From Bradyrhizobium xenonodulans (lineage in GTDB: Bacteria > Pseudomonadota > Alphaproteobacteria > Rhizobiales > Xanthobacteraceae): a DNA stretch of 64,000 nt. Location: assembly GCF_027594865.1 (NCBI RefSeq), contig NZ_CP089391.1, forward strand, positions 744,001 to 808,000, given 5' to 3'. This document shows positions 49,369 to 58,981 of this stretch, piece by piece. Position 1 is the first letter of the stretch, and every line of letters starts with the position of its first letter. Under the pieces are notes generated by a model. That model searched no databases. It was not told the origin of the DNA and worked only from the letters and a program-made list of their open reading frames with translations. The translations under genes were made by a program, and so were the position numbers.

Positions 49369-50705
49369 CCAGACGCCGGCTCGTCTCGCGCGGTCCCGAC
49401 CGGCAGGCGGCAGCGCACATAGGTTCGATCATTCGCGCGCAGCAGTGACAGCGATCCACTGAGCGCGCGCACGCGCTCATGCATCCCGGTCAGGCCGCGG
49501 CCGAAGACATTGGCTTCGGGAAGGCCGCCGCCGTCGTCGGAGATTTCGAGCGTGAGCACCTCGCCGGCAATGGTCGCCTGCACATGGACATTGCTCGCTC
49601 CGGCGTGGCGCAGCACGTTGGTCAGCGCCTCCTGGATCAGCCGATAAACGGTCTGGGCCAGCGGTCCGTCGATTGCGTTCAGATCAGGATCGATCATGGC
49701 CGTCAGCTCGATATGCGAGGCCTGCCTGCGAAAGTTCTGCAGCAGCGTCTGCACACTGGTCTCGAGCCCCAATTCCTCGATGTAGAGCGGCCGGAGCCGG
49801 TCGAGGATGCGGCGGTTGGCCTGCTGGAGCGCCTCGACCGATCGCATCACCTCCTGCGCCGGGTTGCCGAGATGTCCCGCCTGCGGCGAGGATTCGCTCA
49901 GCGCGATCGTGCCGGCGCGGATGCTGAACAGCAGCGGACCCAGCTCGTCATGCAGTTCGCGCGCGAGGTCGCGCCGCTCGTCGTCCTGCAGCGACACCAA
50001 GCGGTGCAGGAGGTTGCGATTGTCCTGGCTCAATTGCGCGAGCGTCGCCGCCAGCGCATTGGCTTCCTCGCAGCTCTGCCGAAGCTCCGGGGGCCCCGCA
50101 ACAGGGATCGGCGTCGCATAATCGCCGCGCCGGATTCGGGTGAGGCCAGCGCCGAGATTTTGCAGGGGACGCAGTGCCGATCCCGCAAAGAGATTGGCAA
50201 TGGTTCCGGTCAGGACCATCAGCACGGCGATGAGGCTCGTCAGCGCCAGGAAGCCGATCCATTTTTCGAACATGTCGGCTGACAGGTCCGGCATGAACAC
50301 GATGTCGCCGACACGCTTGCCGTCGATGAGGACAGGAGATGCCGCGTCCATGTCCGGAACGGCAATCAGGTTCACGAACCATTGCGGCACGCCGCGCGGG
50401 CCGCGCAGGCTGTCCTTCGCAGAGGGCGCGGGACCCGCTTCCGCCGAACGGAACTGAAAATCCGAGGAGGTGTCCAAAGAATGGACAAATGCATCGAGCA
50501 TCTTCCGAGGGTCGTTCGAGGCCCTCAGGGTGCTGTTGAGCGCCGCGGCGACGGTCCGGGTCGAGCGTCGGCCCGGCTCGGTCTCGTCGGCAAGCTGGCC
50601 CGTCGCGAAGGTCTGGAGCAGCAAGCCGCCCATGATCAGCGCGGCGAGGAAGCTCAAGCCGAGCGGAAGAAACAATTGCGTTCTGAAGGAGAGCCGTTGC
50701 CACAT
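49365..50705 (-). CDS. Sensor histidine kinase, NarX/LapD_MoxY type
   Basis: A 446-residue kinase. The first membrane helix (about 12-33) is followed by a periplasmic domain of about 115 residues resembling the LapD/MoxY N-terminal region, a second helix (about 150-172) and HAMP. The HisKA_3 motif LARELHDELGPLL carries phosphorylated His252, and an HATPase domain with SDDGGGLP follows. It is divergent (86 bp) from a LuxR-type response regulator, clearly its partner. The signal is unknown; the position between oxidase assembly and thrC genes gives no firm hint. Confidence 0.9.
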   Translation of the reverse strand: MWQRLSFRTQLFLPLGLSFLAALIMGGLLLQTFATGQLADETEPGRRSTRTVAAALNSTLRASNDPRKMLDAFVHSLDTSSDFQFRSAEAGPAPSAKDSLRGPRGVPQWFVNLIAVPDMDAASPVLIDGKRVGDIVFMPDLSADMFEKWIGFLALTSLIAVLMVLTGTIANLFAGSALRPLQNLGAGLTRIRRGDYATPIPVAGPPELRQSCEEANALAATLAQLSQDNRNLLHRLVSLQDDERRDLARELHDELGPLLFSIRAGTIALSESSPQAGHLGNPAQEVMRSVEALQQANRRILDRLRPLYIEELGLETSVQTLLQNFRRQASHIELTAMIDPDLNAIDGPLAQTVYRLIQEALTNVLRHAGASNVHVQATIAGEVLTLEISDDGGGLPEANVFGRGLTGMHERVRALSGSLSLLRANDRTYVRCRLPVGTARDEPASG

Positions 50706-50791
50706 TAGGTCAATTCTAACGCGTCCCGGCGGGATTCTCTCTTTCCATTTATTCCCGCAGGTCTATGAGTTGAAAAACAAGAGAGCGCGCG

Positions 50792-51436
50792 ATGCAAGAT
50801 ACCGCCAAGCCGGCGACCAAGGTCCTGATCGTCGACGACCATCCCGTCGTGCTGTCCGGTTGCCGCACCCTTTTCGCGTCCGACCATTCGATCCGTATCG
50901 ACGAGGCGACCGACGCCAAATCCGGGCATCGCGCCTATGTCAGCAAGCGGCCGGACGTCACCGTCATCGACATCAGCCTGCCCGACGTCTCCGGCTTCGA
51001 GCTGATGCGGCGGATCCGCAAGGACGACCCCGACGCCAAGATCATCATGTTCAGCATGAACGACGATCCGGCCTTCGTGGTGCGGGCGGTCGAGCTGGGC
51101 GCGCAGGGATATGTCTCCAAGGGCGACGATCCCCGGATTCTGCTGAAAGCGGTGCGCAAGGTGGTCGCGGGCGACAATTTCATCTCGCCGCAGCTCGCGG
51201 AGGCCGTGACGTTCTCGGGCGCGGCGATCAAGGCCAATCCGGCCTCGCAGATGACGCCGCGAGAGCTTGAAATTCTTCGCCTGCTCGGGCGCGGCGACAA
51301 GATCGTCGAGGTCGCCGAGGCGCTCGGCATCTCCTACAAGACGGTCGCCAACACCACGTCCCTGCTCAAGCAGAAGCTTGGCGCCAAGAACCATTCCGAC
51401 CTGATCAGGATCGCAGTGGAAATCGGGATGAGCTGA
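50792..51436 (+). CDS. LuxR/NarL family response regulator
   Basis: A 214-residue regulator. The receiver acidic pair is D15-D16 and the phospho-acceptor Asp60 is in VIDISLPD, with Lys in GYVSKGDD. The C-terminal LuxR HTH is MTPRELEILRLLGRGDKIVEVAEALGISYKTV-like (about 150-205). It is divergent from its cognate kinase. A perfect 13-bp hairpin follows the stop at 51464. Confidence 0.92.
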   Translation: MQDTAKPATKVLIVDDHPVVLSGCRTLFASDHSIRIDEATDAKSGHRAYVSKRPDVTVIDISLPDVSGFELMRRIRKDDPDAKIIMFSMNDDPAFVVRAVELGAQGYVSKGDDPRILLKAVRKVVAGDNFISPQLAEAVTFSGAAIKANPASQMTPRELEILRLLGRGDKIVEVAEALGISYKTVANTTSLLKQKLGAKNHSDLIRIAVEIGMS

Positions 51437-51463
51437 GGCCCCAGGGCACCGGAGGCCCGGGCA

Positions 51464-51497
51464 CCGAACCGGCTGCTCCAGGATGCAGCCGGTTCGG
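51464..51497 (+). terminator. Hairpin after the response regulator gene
   Basis: CCGAACCGGCTGC and GCAGCCGGTTCGG form a perfect 13-bp stem with an 8-base loop, 27 bp after the stop. No T-run follows, so it is a weaker terminator or a stability element. Confidence 0.6.
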
Positions 51498-51825
51498 CGG
51501 GGCGGATCGGTTTCGGCGCGCAGCCGGGCAATGCATGGACACGACCGAGACCATCCGCCGACACAATGGGCGGAGGTGGCGATCGTTCCCGGGTCATTCG
51601 ATTTTTCGGGAAAAAGCGGCAATGCCGCACCAAAACTCATGCGGCGGCGCGCGCGATGGCGGAGGCGTTCCGGGAAAAATAGGAACATCTTCCCGGACTC
51701 GCCGTTTTCTCCCTTGACGATTTCATGACGGGCGACGAGAACGTGGGCCGATAGTTCCGGCGGGTCGGCGACCCCCACGAGACAAACCGGGTCTGCACAT
51801 ATCAACGACAGACCTTCCAAGAGAG

Positions 51826-51853
51826 GGGCTGCGGTATCGCCGCAGCCCTTTTT
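51826..51853 (+). terminator. Orphan rho-independent terminator
   Basis: GGGCTGCGG-TATC-CCGCAGCCC-like stem (one extra G in the loop) followed directly by TTTTT. The nearest upstream gene ends 390 bp away, and thrC begins 148 bp downstream. Confidence 0.75.
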
Positions 51854-52000
51854 CGTTGGGCAGGGCCCCGGCGGGAAGCGGTTTCCCGATGCCGCAAAAC
51901 ACTTTATGGTGGCTCAAAGCCGCTGGCTGTTAACAAGTAATTTCGTAAAATCAAAGGCTTACGGATCTGGCTCAGGCCCGGCCGGCCTTTGGAGGGCAGT

Positions 52001-53419
52001 TTGACTCGTTATATCTCGACCCGGGGCGAGGCCCCCGAACTCGGCTTCTGCGACGTGATGCTGACAGGGCTTGCCCGCGACGGCGGCCTGTATGTGCCGG
52101 CGACCTGGCCACAGCTCCCGGCCGAGGCCATCGCGGGCTTCTTCGGCCGTCCCTATTGGGAGGTGGCGGTCGACGTGATCCGTCCCTTCACAGGCGGCGA
52201 GATTTCGGACGCTGACCTCGGCCGCATGGCGAACGAGGCCTATGCCACCTTCCGCCATCCGGTGGTGGTGCCGCTGCGCCAGATGGCGCCGCACCAGTTC
52301 GTGCTGGAGCTGTTCCACGGTCCGACGCTCGCCTTCAAGGACGTGGCGATGCAGCTGATCTCGCGGCTGATGGACCACGTGCTCGCCAAGCGCGGCCAGC
52401 GCACCACCATCGTGGTGGCGACATCAGGCGACACCGGCGGCGCTGCAGTCGAAGCCTTTGCCGGGCTCGAGAACGTCGATCTCATCGTGCTGTTTCCGCA
52501 CGGCCGCATCTCCGAGGTGCAGCGGCGGATGATGACCTCGACAGGCGCGGCCAACGTCCATGCGCTCGCCATCGAAGGTACGTTCGACGACTGCCAGGCG
52601 CTCGTGAAGGGGATGTTCAACAACCACCGCTTCCGCGATGCGACCGCGCTGTCGGGCGTCAACTCCATCAACTGGGCGCGCATCGTCGCCCAGGTGGTCT
52701 ATTACTTCACCTCCGCCGTCGCCGTCGGTGCGCCGGCGCGCTCGGTGGATTTCGTCGTGCCGACCGGAAATTTCGGCGACATCTTTGCCGGCTATGTCGC
52801 CAAGCGCATGGGGCTGCCGGTGCGCACCCTGAACATCGCCGCCAACGTCAACGACATCCTGGCGCGCACGCTCAAGACCGGGATCTACGAGGTGCGCGAG
52901 GTGCACGCCACCGCGTCGCCCTCGATGGACATCCAGATCTCCTCGAATTTCGAGCGGCTGCTGTTCGAGGCCGGCCGGCGCGATGCCGCCGGCGTGCGCC
53001 GCCTGATGGACTCGTTGAAGCAGTCGGGGCGCTTCGTGCTGCCTGACGCGACGCTGGCGGCAATCCGCGAGGAGTTCGACGCCGGCCGTGCCGACGAGAC
53101 CGAAACTGCGGCCGCGATCCGCGCCGCCTGGCGCGAGGCGGGCGAACTGGTCGATCCTCATACCGCAGTCGCGCTTGCCGTCGCCGACCGCGACACCACC
53201 GACACGACGGTTCCCAGCATCGTGCTGTCCACGGCCCACCCGGCCAAATTTCCCGACGCGGTCGAAGCGGCCTGCGGCCAGCGGCCGCAACTGCCTGCCT
53301 GGCTCGACGGCCTCATGACCAAATCCGAACACATGAAGGTGATGAAGAACGACCAGGGCGAGGTCGAGCGGTTCGTGCTGTCGGTCAGCCGCGCCGCAAA
53401 ACAGGGAGTTGCCGGATGA
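52001..53419 (+). CDS. thrC: Threonine synthase
   Basis: A 472-residue PLP enzyme converting O-phosphohomoserine to threonine. It opens with MTRYISTRGEAPELGFCDV. The PLP lysine is Lys113 in TLAFKDVAMQ, and the phosphate-binding SGDTGGAA follows. Length fits the class II enzyme of proteobacteria and yeast. The start is TTG at 52001, five bases after GGAGGG; a TTG at 51989 is the alternative. It overlaps the M16 peptidase gene by 4 bp. Confidence 0.95.
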   Translation: MTRYISTRGEAPELGFCDVMLTGLARDGGLYVPATWPQLPAEAIAGFFGRPYWEVAVDVIRPFTGGEISDADLGRMANEAYATFRHPVVVPLRQMAPHQFVLELFHGPTLAFKDVAMQLISRLMDHVLAKRGQRTTIVVATSGDTGGAAVEAFAGLENVDLIVLFPHGRISEVQRRMMTSTGAANVHALAIEGTFDDCQALVKGMFNNHRFRDATALSGVNSINWARIVAQVVYYFTSAVAVGAPARSVDFVVPTGNFGDIFAGYVAKRMGLPVRTLNIAANVNDILARTLKTGIYEVREVHATASPSMDIQISSNFERLLFEAGRRDAAGVRRLMDSLKQSGRFVLPDATLAAIREEFDAGRADETETAAAIRAAWREAGELVDPHTAVALAVADRDTTDTTVPSIVLSTAHPAKFPDAVEAACGQRPQLPAWLDGLMTKSEHMKVMKNDQGEVERFVLSVSRAAKQGVAG

Positions 53420-54705
53420 GCGTCGAGATCTCCAAGCTTGCCTCCGGCCTGACCGTCGTCACCGACAAGATGCCCCATCTCGAAACCGCGGCGCTCGGCG
53501 TCTGGGCCGGCGTCGGCGGGCGCGACGAGAAGCCGAACGAGCACGGTATCTCGCATCTGCTCGAACACATGGCATTCAAGGGCACGACCAAGCGCTCCTC
53601 GCGCGAGATCGTCGAGGAGATCGAGGCGGTCGGCGGCGACCTCAATGCCGGCACCTCGACCGAAACCACGTCCTATTATGCGCGGGTGCTGAAGGCCGAC
53701 GTGCCGCTCGCGCTCGACGTGCTCGCCGACATCCTGGCCAATCCCGCCTTCGAGCCCGACGAGCTCGAGCGCGAGAAGAACGTCATCGTGCAGGAGATCG
53801 GCGCGGCGCAGGACACGCCCGACGACGTCGTGTTCGAGCATCTCAACGAGCTTTGCTATCCCGACCAGCCGATGGGCCGCTCGCTGCTCGGCACCGCCAA
53901 GACCCTGCGCGCCTTCAACCGCGACATGTTGCGCGGCTATCTGTCGACGCATTATCGCGGGCCCGACATGGTGGTGGCGGCAGCCGGCGGGGTCGATCAC
54001 AAGCAGGTGGTCGCCGAGGTCGAGAAGCGCTTTGCCAGCTTCGAGGGGACGCCGGGTCCGAAGCCGCAAACCGCCCAGTTCGGCAAGGGCGGCGCCAAGG
54101 TGGTGCATCGCGAGCTCGAGCAGGCGCATCTGACGCTGGCGCTGGAAGGCGTGCCGCAGAACGATCTGTCGCTGTTCTCGCTCCAGGTCTTCACCAACAT
54201 CCTCGGCGGCGGGATGTCGTCGCGGCTGTTCCAGGAGGTGCGCGAGAAGCGCGGGCTCTGCTACTCGATCTACTCGTTCCACGCGCCCTATACCGACACC
54301 GGCTTCTTCGGCCTCTACACCGGCACCGATCCGGCCGACGCGCCGGAGATGATGGAGGTCGTGGTCGACATCATGAACGATTCGGTCGAGACGCTGACCG
54401 AGGCCGAGATCGCGCGCGCCAAGGCGCAGATGAAGGCGGGCCTCCTGATGGCGCTGGAGAGCTGCTCGTCCCGCGCCGAACAGCTCGCCCGGCACGTGCT
54501 GGCCTATGGCCGGCCGCAGACGGTCGAGGAGCTGGTGGCCCGAATCGACGCCGTCAGTGTCGAATCGACCCGGGACGCGGCGCGTGCGCTGCTTTCGCGG
54601 AGCCGCCCTGCGGTTGTCGCATTGGGCAGTGGCAGGGGTCTGGACACGGCGGTGTCTTTTGCGGAAGGATTGACCCGGGCACGTGCCAAGGCGCGACTGC
54701 ATTAG
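53416..54705 (+). CDS. M16 family zinc peptidase (mitochondrial processing peptidase-like)
   Basis: A 429-residue peptidase with the inverted zinc motif HLLEH (H47-L-L-E50-H51), a downstream glutamate ligand in LEREKNVIVQEIG, and a second M16 domain with LGGGMSSRLFQEVREKRGLCYSI (gly-rich and R/Y motif). It is the alphaproteobacterial relative of the mitochondrial processing peptidase beta subunit. It is translationally coupled to thrC, a gene pair kept widely in this class. Cytoplasmic peptide degradation is likely. Confidence 0.92.
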   Translation: MSVEISKLASGLTVVTDKMPHLETAALGVWAGVGGRDEKPNEHGISHLLEHMAFKGTTKRSSREIVEEIEAVGGDLNAGTSTETTSYYARVLKADVPLALDVLADILANPAFEPDELEREKNVIVQEIGAAQDTPDDVVFEHLNELCYPDQPMGRSLLGTAKTLRAFNRDMLRGYLSTHYRGPDMVVAAAGGVDHKQVVAEVEKRFASFEGTPGPKPQTAQFGKGGAKVVHRELEQAHLTLALEGVPQNDLSLFSLQVFTNILGGGMSSRLFQEVREKRGLCYSIYSFHAPYTDTGFFGLYTGTDPADAPEMMEVVVDIMNDSVETLTEAEIARAKAQMKAGLLMALESCSSRAEQLARHVLAYGRPQTVEELVARIDAVSVESTRDAARALLSRSRPAVVALGSGRGLDTAVSFAEGLTRARAKARLH

Positions 54706-54744
54706 GAGCCGCGCGCGGGCTGATCTGCCCCGGGAAGCATCACC

Positions 54745-55332
54745 ATGGCCCTGTTTCGCCTGCCATCCAGTGGACCCGCCGCCCTCGCACCGCGCGGCAA
54801 CGGGCTCTTGCTGCGCGCGCCGCAAATGTCGGACTTCTTGCAGTGGGCGCATTTGCGCGAGTCCAGTCGCGATTACCTGACGCCCTGGGAGCCGATCTGG
54901 CCGTCTGACGATCTGACCCGGTCCGGCTTCCGCCGCCGGCTGCGGCGCTATTCCGAGGACATCGCCGCGGACCGCTCCTATCCCTTTCTGGTCTTCCGCG
55001 AACTCGATGGCGCCATGGTCGGCGGCATCACGCTCGCCAATGTCCGCCGCGGCATCGTGCAGGCCGGCACCATCGGCTACTGGGTCGGCAAGCCGCATGC
55101 CCATCGCGGCTACATGACGGCCGCGCTCCGGGTGCTGCTGCCGACGCTGTTCGGCGAGCTCAATCTGCACAGGGTCGAGGCCGCCTGCATTCCCACCAAT
55201 GCGCCGTCGATCCGGGTGCTGGAGAAGTGCGGCTTCTCCCGCGAGGGCCTGGCGCGCCGCTACCTCTGCATCAACGGCATCTGGCAGGACCATTTGCTGT
55301 TCGGCCTGCTGCACGAGGATTTCCGCGGCTGA
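54745..55332 (+). CDS. GNAT acetyltransferase (RimJ/RimL type)
   Basis: A 195-residue GNAT protein. The acetyl-CoA loop is in GYWVGKPHAHRGYMTAAL, followed by LNLHRVEAACIPTNAPSIRVLEKCGF, the RimJ/RimL signature. The substrate is either the N-terminal residue of a ribosomal protein or another amine; it cannot be decided here. It is 39 bp after the M16 gene, so probably in the thrC operon. Confidence 0.9.
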   Translation: MALFRLPSSGPAALAPRGNGLLLRAPQMSDFLQWAHLRESSRDYLTPWEPIWPSDDLTRSGFRRRLRRYSEDIAADRSYPFLVFRELDGAMVGGITLANVRRGIVQAGTIGYWVGKPHAHRGYMTAALRVLLPTLFGELNLHRVEAACIPTNAPSIRVLEKCGFSREGLARRYLCINGIWQDHLLFGLLHEDFRG

Positions 55333-55472
55333 GCTGCCCCCCCCATGCGGCCAAAGTCTCTATGGTGTTGCCTTGTTCGTTTGCCTTTTCGCTTGCCTTG
55401 GGTTCGCCGATTTTGGCGATATAACGCGTGGCCGGCAACCGGCCGGACAATAGTCATGGAGTATGGGCGTTG

Positions 55473-56126
55473 ATGGTGAAGGAGCTTCGGTCGTCGCGGA
55501 ATGCGTTGCGGCGGGGGACGGGGATCGCGCTGGCGTTGTCGGTTGCGCTCGCCTCCGTCTCGCCGGTGGCGGCCCAGTCCTTGAGCGACCGCTTCAAGAG
55601 CTTGTTCGGCGGCCAGTCGGACGAGCCGGCCCAGCCCAAGCCGGCGCCCGCGCCCGGCCAGCCGGCGGCGGATGACGACGTCGATTGTCCGCAGGTCACG
55701 GTGCGCGCGGGGGCCTCGACCTACGCGGTTGGCGTCACCGGCAAGCCGGCCGTCGGCAATGAGATCCGCTTCCAGGCCACCATCACCAAGATGGCGCGTG
55801 AATGTGTCCGGAGCGGCGGCGATATCACGGCCCGGATCGGTATCCAGGGCCGCGTCATCGCCGGCCCCGCCGGCGCGCCTTCGACCGTCGAGGTGCCGTT
55901 GCGCATCGCGGTGGTGCAGGGCGGCGTCGGCGAGAAGGTGATTGCCTCGAAGGCCTACCGGACCACGGTCGAGATGACCGGCGGCGGCAGCGTGCCCTTC
56001 ACCTTCGTCGCCGAGGATCTGGCCTATCCGGTGCCGTCGGCCAAGGTCGCCGATTCCTATATCTTCTATGTCGGCTTCGACCCGCAGGCGCTCGCGCCCG
56101 AGCCGAAGGCGCGGAAGAAGAAGTAG
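55473..56126 (+). CDS. Exported protein of unknown function
   Basis: A 217-residue protein. The signal peptide has the core GIALALSVALASVSPVAA (cleavage near residue 34). A Pro/Ala-rich linker (about 50-70) and a beta-rich domain with two cysteines (DCPQVTVR and ECVRSGGD) follow, and the C-terminus is Lys-rich (PKARKKK). No family is recognised beyond resemblance to exported Rhizobiales hypotheticals. A frame from GTG 55428 is also open; ATG 55473 gives a normal signal peptide. Confidence 0.75.
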   Translation: MVKELRSSRNALRRGTGIALALSVALASVSPVAAQSLSDRFKSLFGGQSDEPAQPKPAPAPGQPAADDDVDCPQVTVRAGASTYAVGVTGKPAVGNEIRFQATITKMARECVRSGGDITARIGIQGRVIAGPAGAPSTVEVPLRIAVVQGGVGEKVIASKAYRTTVEMTGGGSVPFTFVAEDLAYPVPSAKVADSYIFYVGFDPQALAPEPKARKKK

Positions 56127-56152
56127 GCCGAGGTTGTGCCACAAGCTCAACT

Positions 56153-56252
56153 GTCATTGCCCGCGAAGGCGGGCAATCCAGTACTCCGAGACAGCGAGGC
56201 AAGAGTCGAGAAGCCGCGGCGTACTGGATCGCCCGCCTTCGCGGGCGATGAC
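56153..56252. repeat. Intergenic palindromic repeat, family A, copy 4
   Basis: GTCATTGCCCGCGAAGGCGGG at the left (shown in part) and CCCGCCTTCGCGGGCGATGAC at the right enclose ATCCAGTACTCCGAG...GCGTACTGGAT. It is most like copy 1. It lies between the exported protein gene and the Fo operon, just ahead of the shared terminator. Confidence 0.85.
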
Positions 56253-56285
56253 ACCGCGATTTTGGATGCTGTCAACCCGGCCAAC

Positions 56286-56316
56286 AAAAAAGCCGGCGCT
56301 GATCGCGCCGGCTTTT
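56286..56316. terminator. Bidirectional terminator between convergent genes
   Basis: AAAAAGCCGGCGC-TGAT-CGCGCCGGCTTTTT has a strong stem with A- and T-runs on the two flanks. It serves both the plus-strand exported protein gene and the minus-strand atp operon, which ends at 56338. Confidence 0.9.
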
Positions 56317-56337
56317 TGATTGGTGAGGACAAAGCCC

Positions 56338-56823
56338 TCAGTTCAGCTTCTGGCGAACCTCGGTGATGCCCTTGGCGAGCAGGTCGTCGGCGACCTGGCC
56401 CCTGACCGACTGCGACAGGATCGTGGAGGCGGCCTGGACGGCGGCTTCCGCGGCTGCGGCGCGGACGTCGGCCAGCGCCTGGGCCTCGGCGAGCGCGATC
56501 TTGCTCTCCGCGGTCTTGGTGCGGCGGGCGACGAAGTCTTCCATCTTCGCCTTGGCCTCGGTCGCGATGCGCTCGGCTTCGGACTTGGCGTTGGCGATGA
56601 TGTCGGCGGCCTCGCGCTCGGCGGTGGCACTGCGCGCCTTGTAGTCGGCGAGCACCTTGGCCGCTTCCTGCTTGAGGCGCGTCGCGTCGTCGAGCTCGGT
56701 CTTGATGCGCTCGGCGCGCTTGTCGAGCGCCGACATCGCCGACTTGAAGACCCCGAGATAGCCGAACACGACCATCAGGATCACGAAGGCGATGGCGACC
56801 CAGGTTTCAGGATCGAAGAACAT
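56338..56823 (-). CDS. atpF: ATP synthase Fo subunit b
   Basis: A 161-residue subunit b. An N-terminal membrane helix (about 8-26, [20 protein letters not shown]) is followed by a long charged helix ([27 protein letters not shown]) that forms the peripheral stalk. It is the last gene of the Fo operon, 5 bp after subunit b'. Confidence 0.95.
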   Translation of the reverse strand: MFFDPETWVAIAFVILMVVFGYLGVFKSAMSALDKRAERIKTELDDATRLKQEAAKVLADYKARSATAEREAADIIANAKSEAERIATEAKAKMEDFVARRTKTAESKIALAEAQALADVRAAAAEAAVQAASTILSQSVRGQVADDLLAKGITEVRQKLN

Positions 56824-56828
56824 CTCGA

Positions 56829-57395
56829 CTAACCTTTCAGGGACGCATCGACCGCAGCATTGACCGACCCGGCGTCGGGAACGACGCCGGTGAGCTGCTG
56901 CACGATCTGGCCTGCCGCATCGGCCGCGATGCCGCGGACGTTGCGCATGGCGGTGGCGCGGGTCGAGGCGATGGTCTTCTCCGCCTCGGCGAGCTTGGCC
57001 GCCAATTGCTCTTCCAGGGTCTTGCGCTCGGCTTCCGCCTGCGCATTCGCCTTGTCGCGGGATTCGTTGCCGATGGCCTGTGCACGCGTGCGCGCCGAGG
57101 CGAGCTCGCTTTCATAGGCCTTCAGCGCCGCATCGGACTGGTCCTTCAGCTTCTGCGCTTCGGCGAGGTCACCCTCGATCTTGTTCTGACGCGCCTCGAT
57201 CGCACCGCCGACCTTCGGCAGAGCGAGCTTGGACACGATCACGTAAAGCAGGACGAAGAAGATCGCGAGCGACACCAGCTGCGAAGCGTAGTTGCTGCTC
57301 TCGAACGGCGGAAACCCGCCACCGTGGTGACCACCGTCAGCCTCGGTGTGAGCGCCCGCCGCCGGACCTTTTGCGCCGCCATGACTTTCAGCCAC
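56829..57395 (-). CDS. atpF': ATP synthase Fo subunit b'
   Basis: A 188-residue b' subunit. An extended His/Gly-rich N-terminus of about 30 residues precedes the membrane helix (about 37-56, [20 protein letters not shown]) and the coiled-coil stalk helix. Having both b and b' is typical of alphaproteobacteria and cyanobacteria. It lies between atpE (66 bp upstream) and atpF. Confidence 0.94.
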   Translation of the reverse strand: MAESHGGAKGPAAGAHTEADGGHHGGGFPPFESSNYASQLVSLAIFFVLLYVIVSKLALPKVGGAIEARQNKIEGDLAEAQKLKDQSDAALKAYESELASARTRAQAIGNESRDKANAQAEAERKTLEEQLAAKLAEAEKTIASTRATAMRNVRGIAADAAGQIVQQLTGVVPDAGSVNAAVDASLKG

Positions 57396-57461
57396 GGAGT
57401 TCTCCTGTTGCTGTCACACGCGCCATCCCATCGGGATGGAACGGCGCGAAAAACGTCGTCC

Positions 57462-57692
57462 TCAGAGCGGAACGAACAGCAGCAGCAGCGCGATCAGCAG
57501 CGAGAAAATGCCGAGCGCTTCGGTCACGGCGAAGCCGAAGATCAGGTTGCCGAACTGGCCCTGAGCGGCCGAGGGGTTGCGAACGGCCGCGGCGAGGTAG
57601 TTGCCGAAGATCACGCCGACGCCGACGCCCGCGCCGCCCATGCCGATGCATGCGATGCCCGCGCCGATAAGTTTTGCTGCTGCCGGATCCAT
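57462..57692 (-). CDS. atpE: ATP synthase Fo subunit c
   Basis: A 76-residue hairpin of two membrane helices that forms the proton-driven c-ring. The glycine-rich first helix ([14 protein letters not shown]) and the proton-carrying Glu58 in VTEALGIF are clear. The ATG at 57692 follows AAGGAG. The gene is embedded at the 3' end of a longer frame that is only a shadow. Confidence 0.96.
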   Translation of the reverse strand: MDPAAAKLIGAGIACIGMGGAGVGVGVIFGNYLAAAVRNPSAAQGQFGNLIFGFAVTEALGIFSLLIALLLLFVPL

Positions 57693-57745
57693 TTTAGACT
57701 CCTTGGAAGAAAGATTGGGTTGTGGGTGGAAATTCCCCGGACCGC

Positions 57746-58495
57746 TCAGTGTCCCGGATGAATGGCGTCGTTGAGGTAGATGCAGGTCAGGATCGCAAAC
57801 ACATAGGCTTGCAGGAACGCGACCAGAATCTCGAGCGCGTACAGCGCGACCGTGAGCGCCAGCGGCAGCACGCCGCCGACCCAGCCCAGCGCCCCGAGCG
57901 AGAAGCCCAGCATGGCGACGAAGCCCGCGAACACCTTCAGCGCGATGTGGCCGGCCAGCATGTTGGCGAACAGACGGACGCTGTGGGAGACCGGCCGCAG
58001 GAAGAACGACAGGATCTCGATGAACATCACCAGCGGCAGGATGTAGCCGGGGACGCCGTGGGGCACGAAGATCGAGAAGAACTTCAGGCCGTTCTTGGCG
58101 ACGCCGTAGATCAGAACGGTGAAGAAGACCAGCAGCGCGAGCGCGGCGGTCACGATCAGGTGGCTCGAGATCGTGAAGGTATAGGGGATGATGCCGACCA
58201 GGTTCGAGACGCAGATGAACATGAACAGCGAGAAGATCAGCGGGAAGAACTTCATGCCTTCCGAGCCGGCGGTCGAGCGGATGGTCGAGGCGACGAACTC
58301 GTAGGAAATCTCGGCGACCGACTGGAGGCGCCCGGGAACCAGCTGCGTGCCGCTGGCGAGCATCAGGATCGAGATGATCGCGACCGCCACCAGCATGTAG
58401 AGCGACGAATTGGTGAAGGCGATCGTGTGATTGCCGATATGGCCCAGGGTGAAGAGAGGCTCGATGTTGAACTGGTGGATCGGGTCGATTTTCAT
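57746..58495 (-). CDS. atpB: ATP synthase Fo subunit a
   Basis: A 249-residue subunit a that forms the proton half-channels. Five or six helices are predicted, and the essential arginine lies in [12 protein letters not shown]. The start at 58495 (MKIDPIHQF) is the family N-terminus; a frame 10 codons longer is open. It is 53 bp before atpE and 111 bp after atpI. Confidence 0.96.
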   Translation of the reverse strand: MKIDPIHQFNIEPLFTLGHIGNHTIAFTNSSLYMLVAVAIISILMLASGTQLVPGRLQSVAEISYEFVASTIRSTAGSEGMKFFPLIFSLFMFICVSNLVGIIPYTFTISSHLIVTAALALLVFFTVLIYGVAKNGLKFFSIFVPHGVPGYILPLVMFIEILSFFLRPVSHSVRLFANMLAGHIALKVFAGFVAMLGFSLGALGWVGGVLPLALTVALYALEILVAFLQAYVFAILTCIYLNDAIHPGH

Positions 58496-58606
58496 CAGCG
58501 CGGCATCTCTTGGTCTGCCGGGCAATGCCGGCGGGTCTCGGTCTGCCGGCCGGGCCGGCCCGCACCGGCGAGGCCGGTACGATCATTCCTCTCCTGAGCG
58601 GATCGC

Positions 58607-58981
58607 TTAAGAACCACCGCGCCTGTTCTGACCCGCACCCGCCGTTCTCACCACATTCACCACACCGGCCACGAAGCCCAGCAGCAGGAACACGATAAAT
58701 CCGAAAGGCGACGTCGACAGCAAGCGGTCGAACCCCCAGCCAATCCCCGCTCCGACGACGACACCGGCGATCAACTCGGAGGATAACCGGAAACCAAGCG
58801 CCATCGCCGAAGCTCTGGCCGCTCTGTCTTCACCGTCACCTGCGGGTTGCTCGGTCTTGATCCGGCGGTCGCGAAACTCGGACAACCGCTGATCGAGATT
58901 TCCGAGCCGTTCGGAAAGCGCAGCTTCCTCGGGCGATCTATCGCGATCTCCATTCTCGCCGTGTCCCGTGCCCTGTGTCAT
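58607..58981 (-). CDS. atpI: AtpI-type ATP synthase assembly/accessory protein
   Basis: A 124-residue protein. The charged N-terminal half contains a short coiled-coil-like stretch ([17 protein letters not shown]). Two membrane helices follow (about 66-84 and 92-110: [34 protein letters not shown]). AtpI heads Fo operons and helps c-ring assembly. The promoter is expected in the 343-bp region upstream. The F1 genes are not in this window, as is usual for Rhizobiales. Confidence 0.9.
   Translation of the reverse strand: MTQGTGHGENGDRDRSPEEAALSERLGNLDQRLSEFRDRRIKTEQPAGDGEDRAARASAMALGFRLSSELIAGVVVGAGIGWGFDRLLSTSPFGFIVFLLLGFVAGVVNVVRTAGAGQNRRGGS

Larger units (their letters stand above)
51437..52000 (+). 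other. 564-bp non-coding region between the response regulator and thrC
   Basis: Frames here are short and unconvincing. Two strong hairpins are seen, one directly after the regulator (51464-51497) and a textbook terminator at 51826-51853. The latter is far from any gene end, so a short non-coding transcript of about 100-250 nt could end there. The last 150 bp would carry the thrC promoter. Confidence 0.5.

Noticed and set aside
53158..55314. 718-codon minus-strand frame opposite thrC, the M16 and GNAT genes
   Set aside because: Shadow frame spanning three well-supported genes; no recognisable motif.
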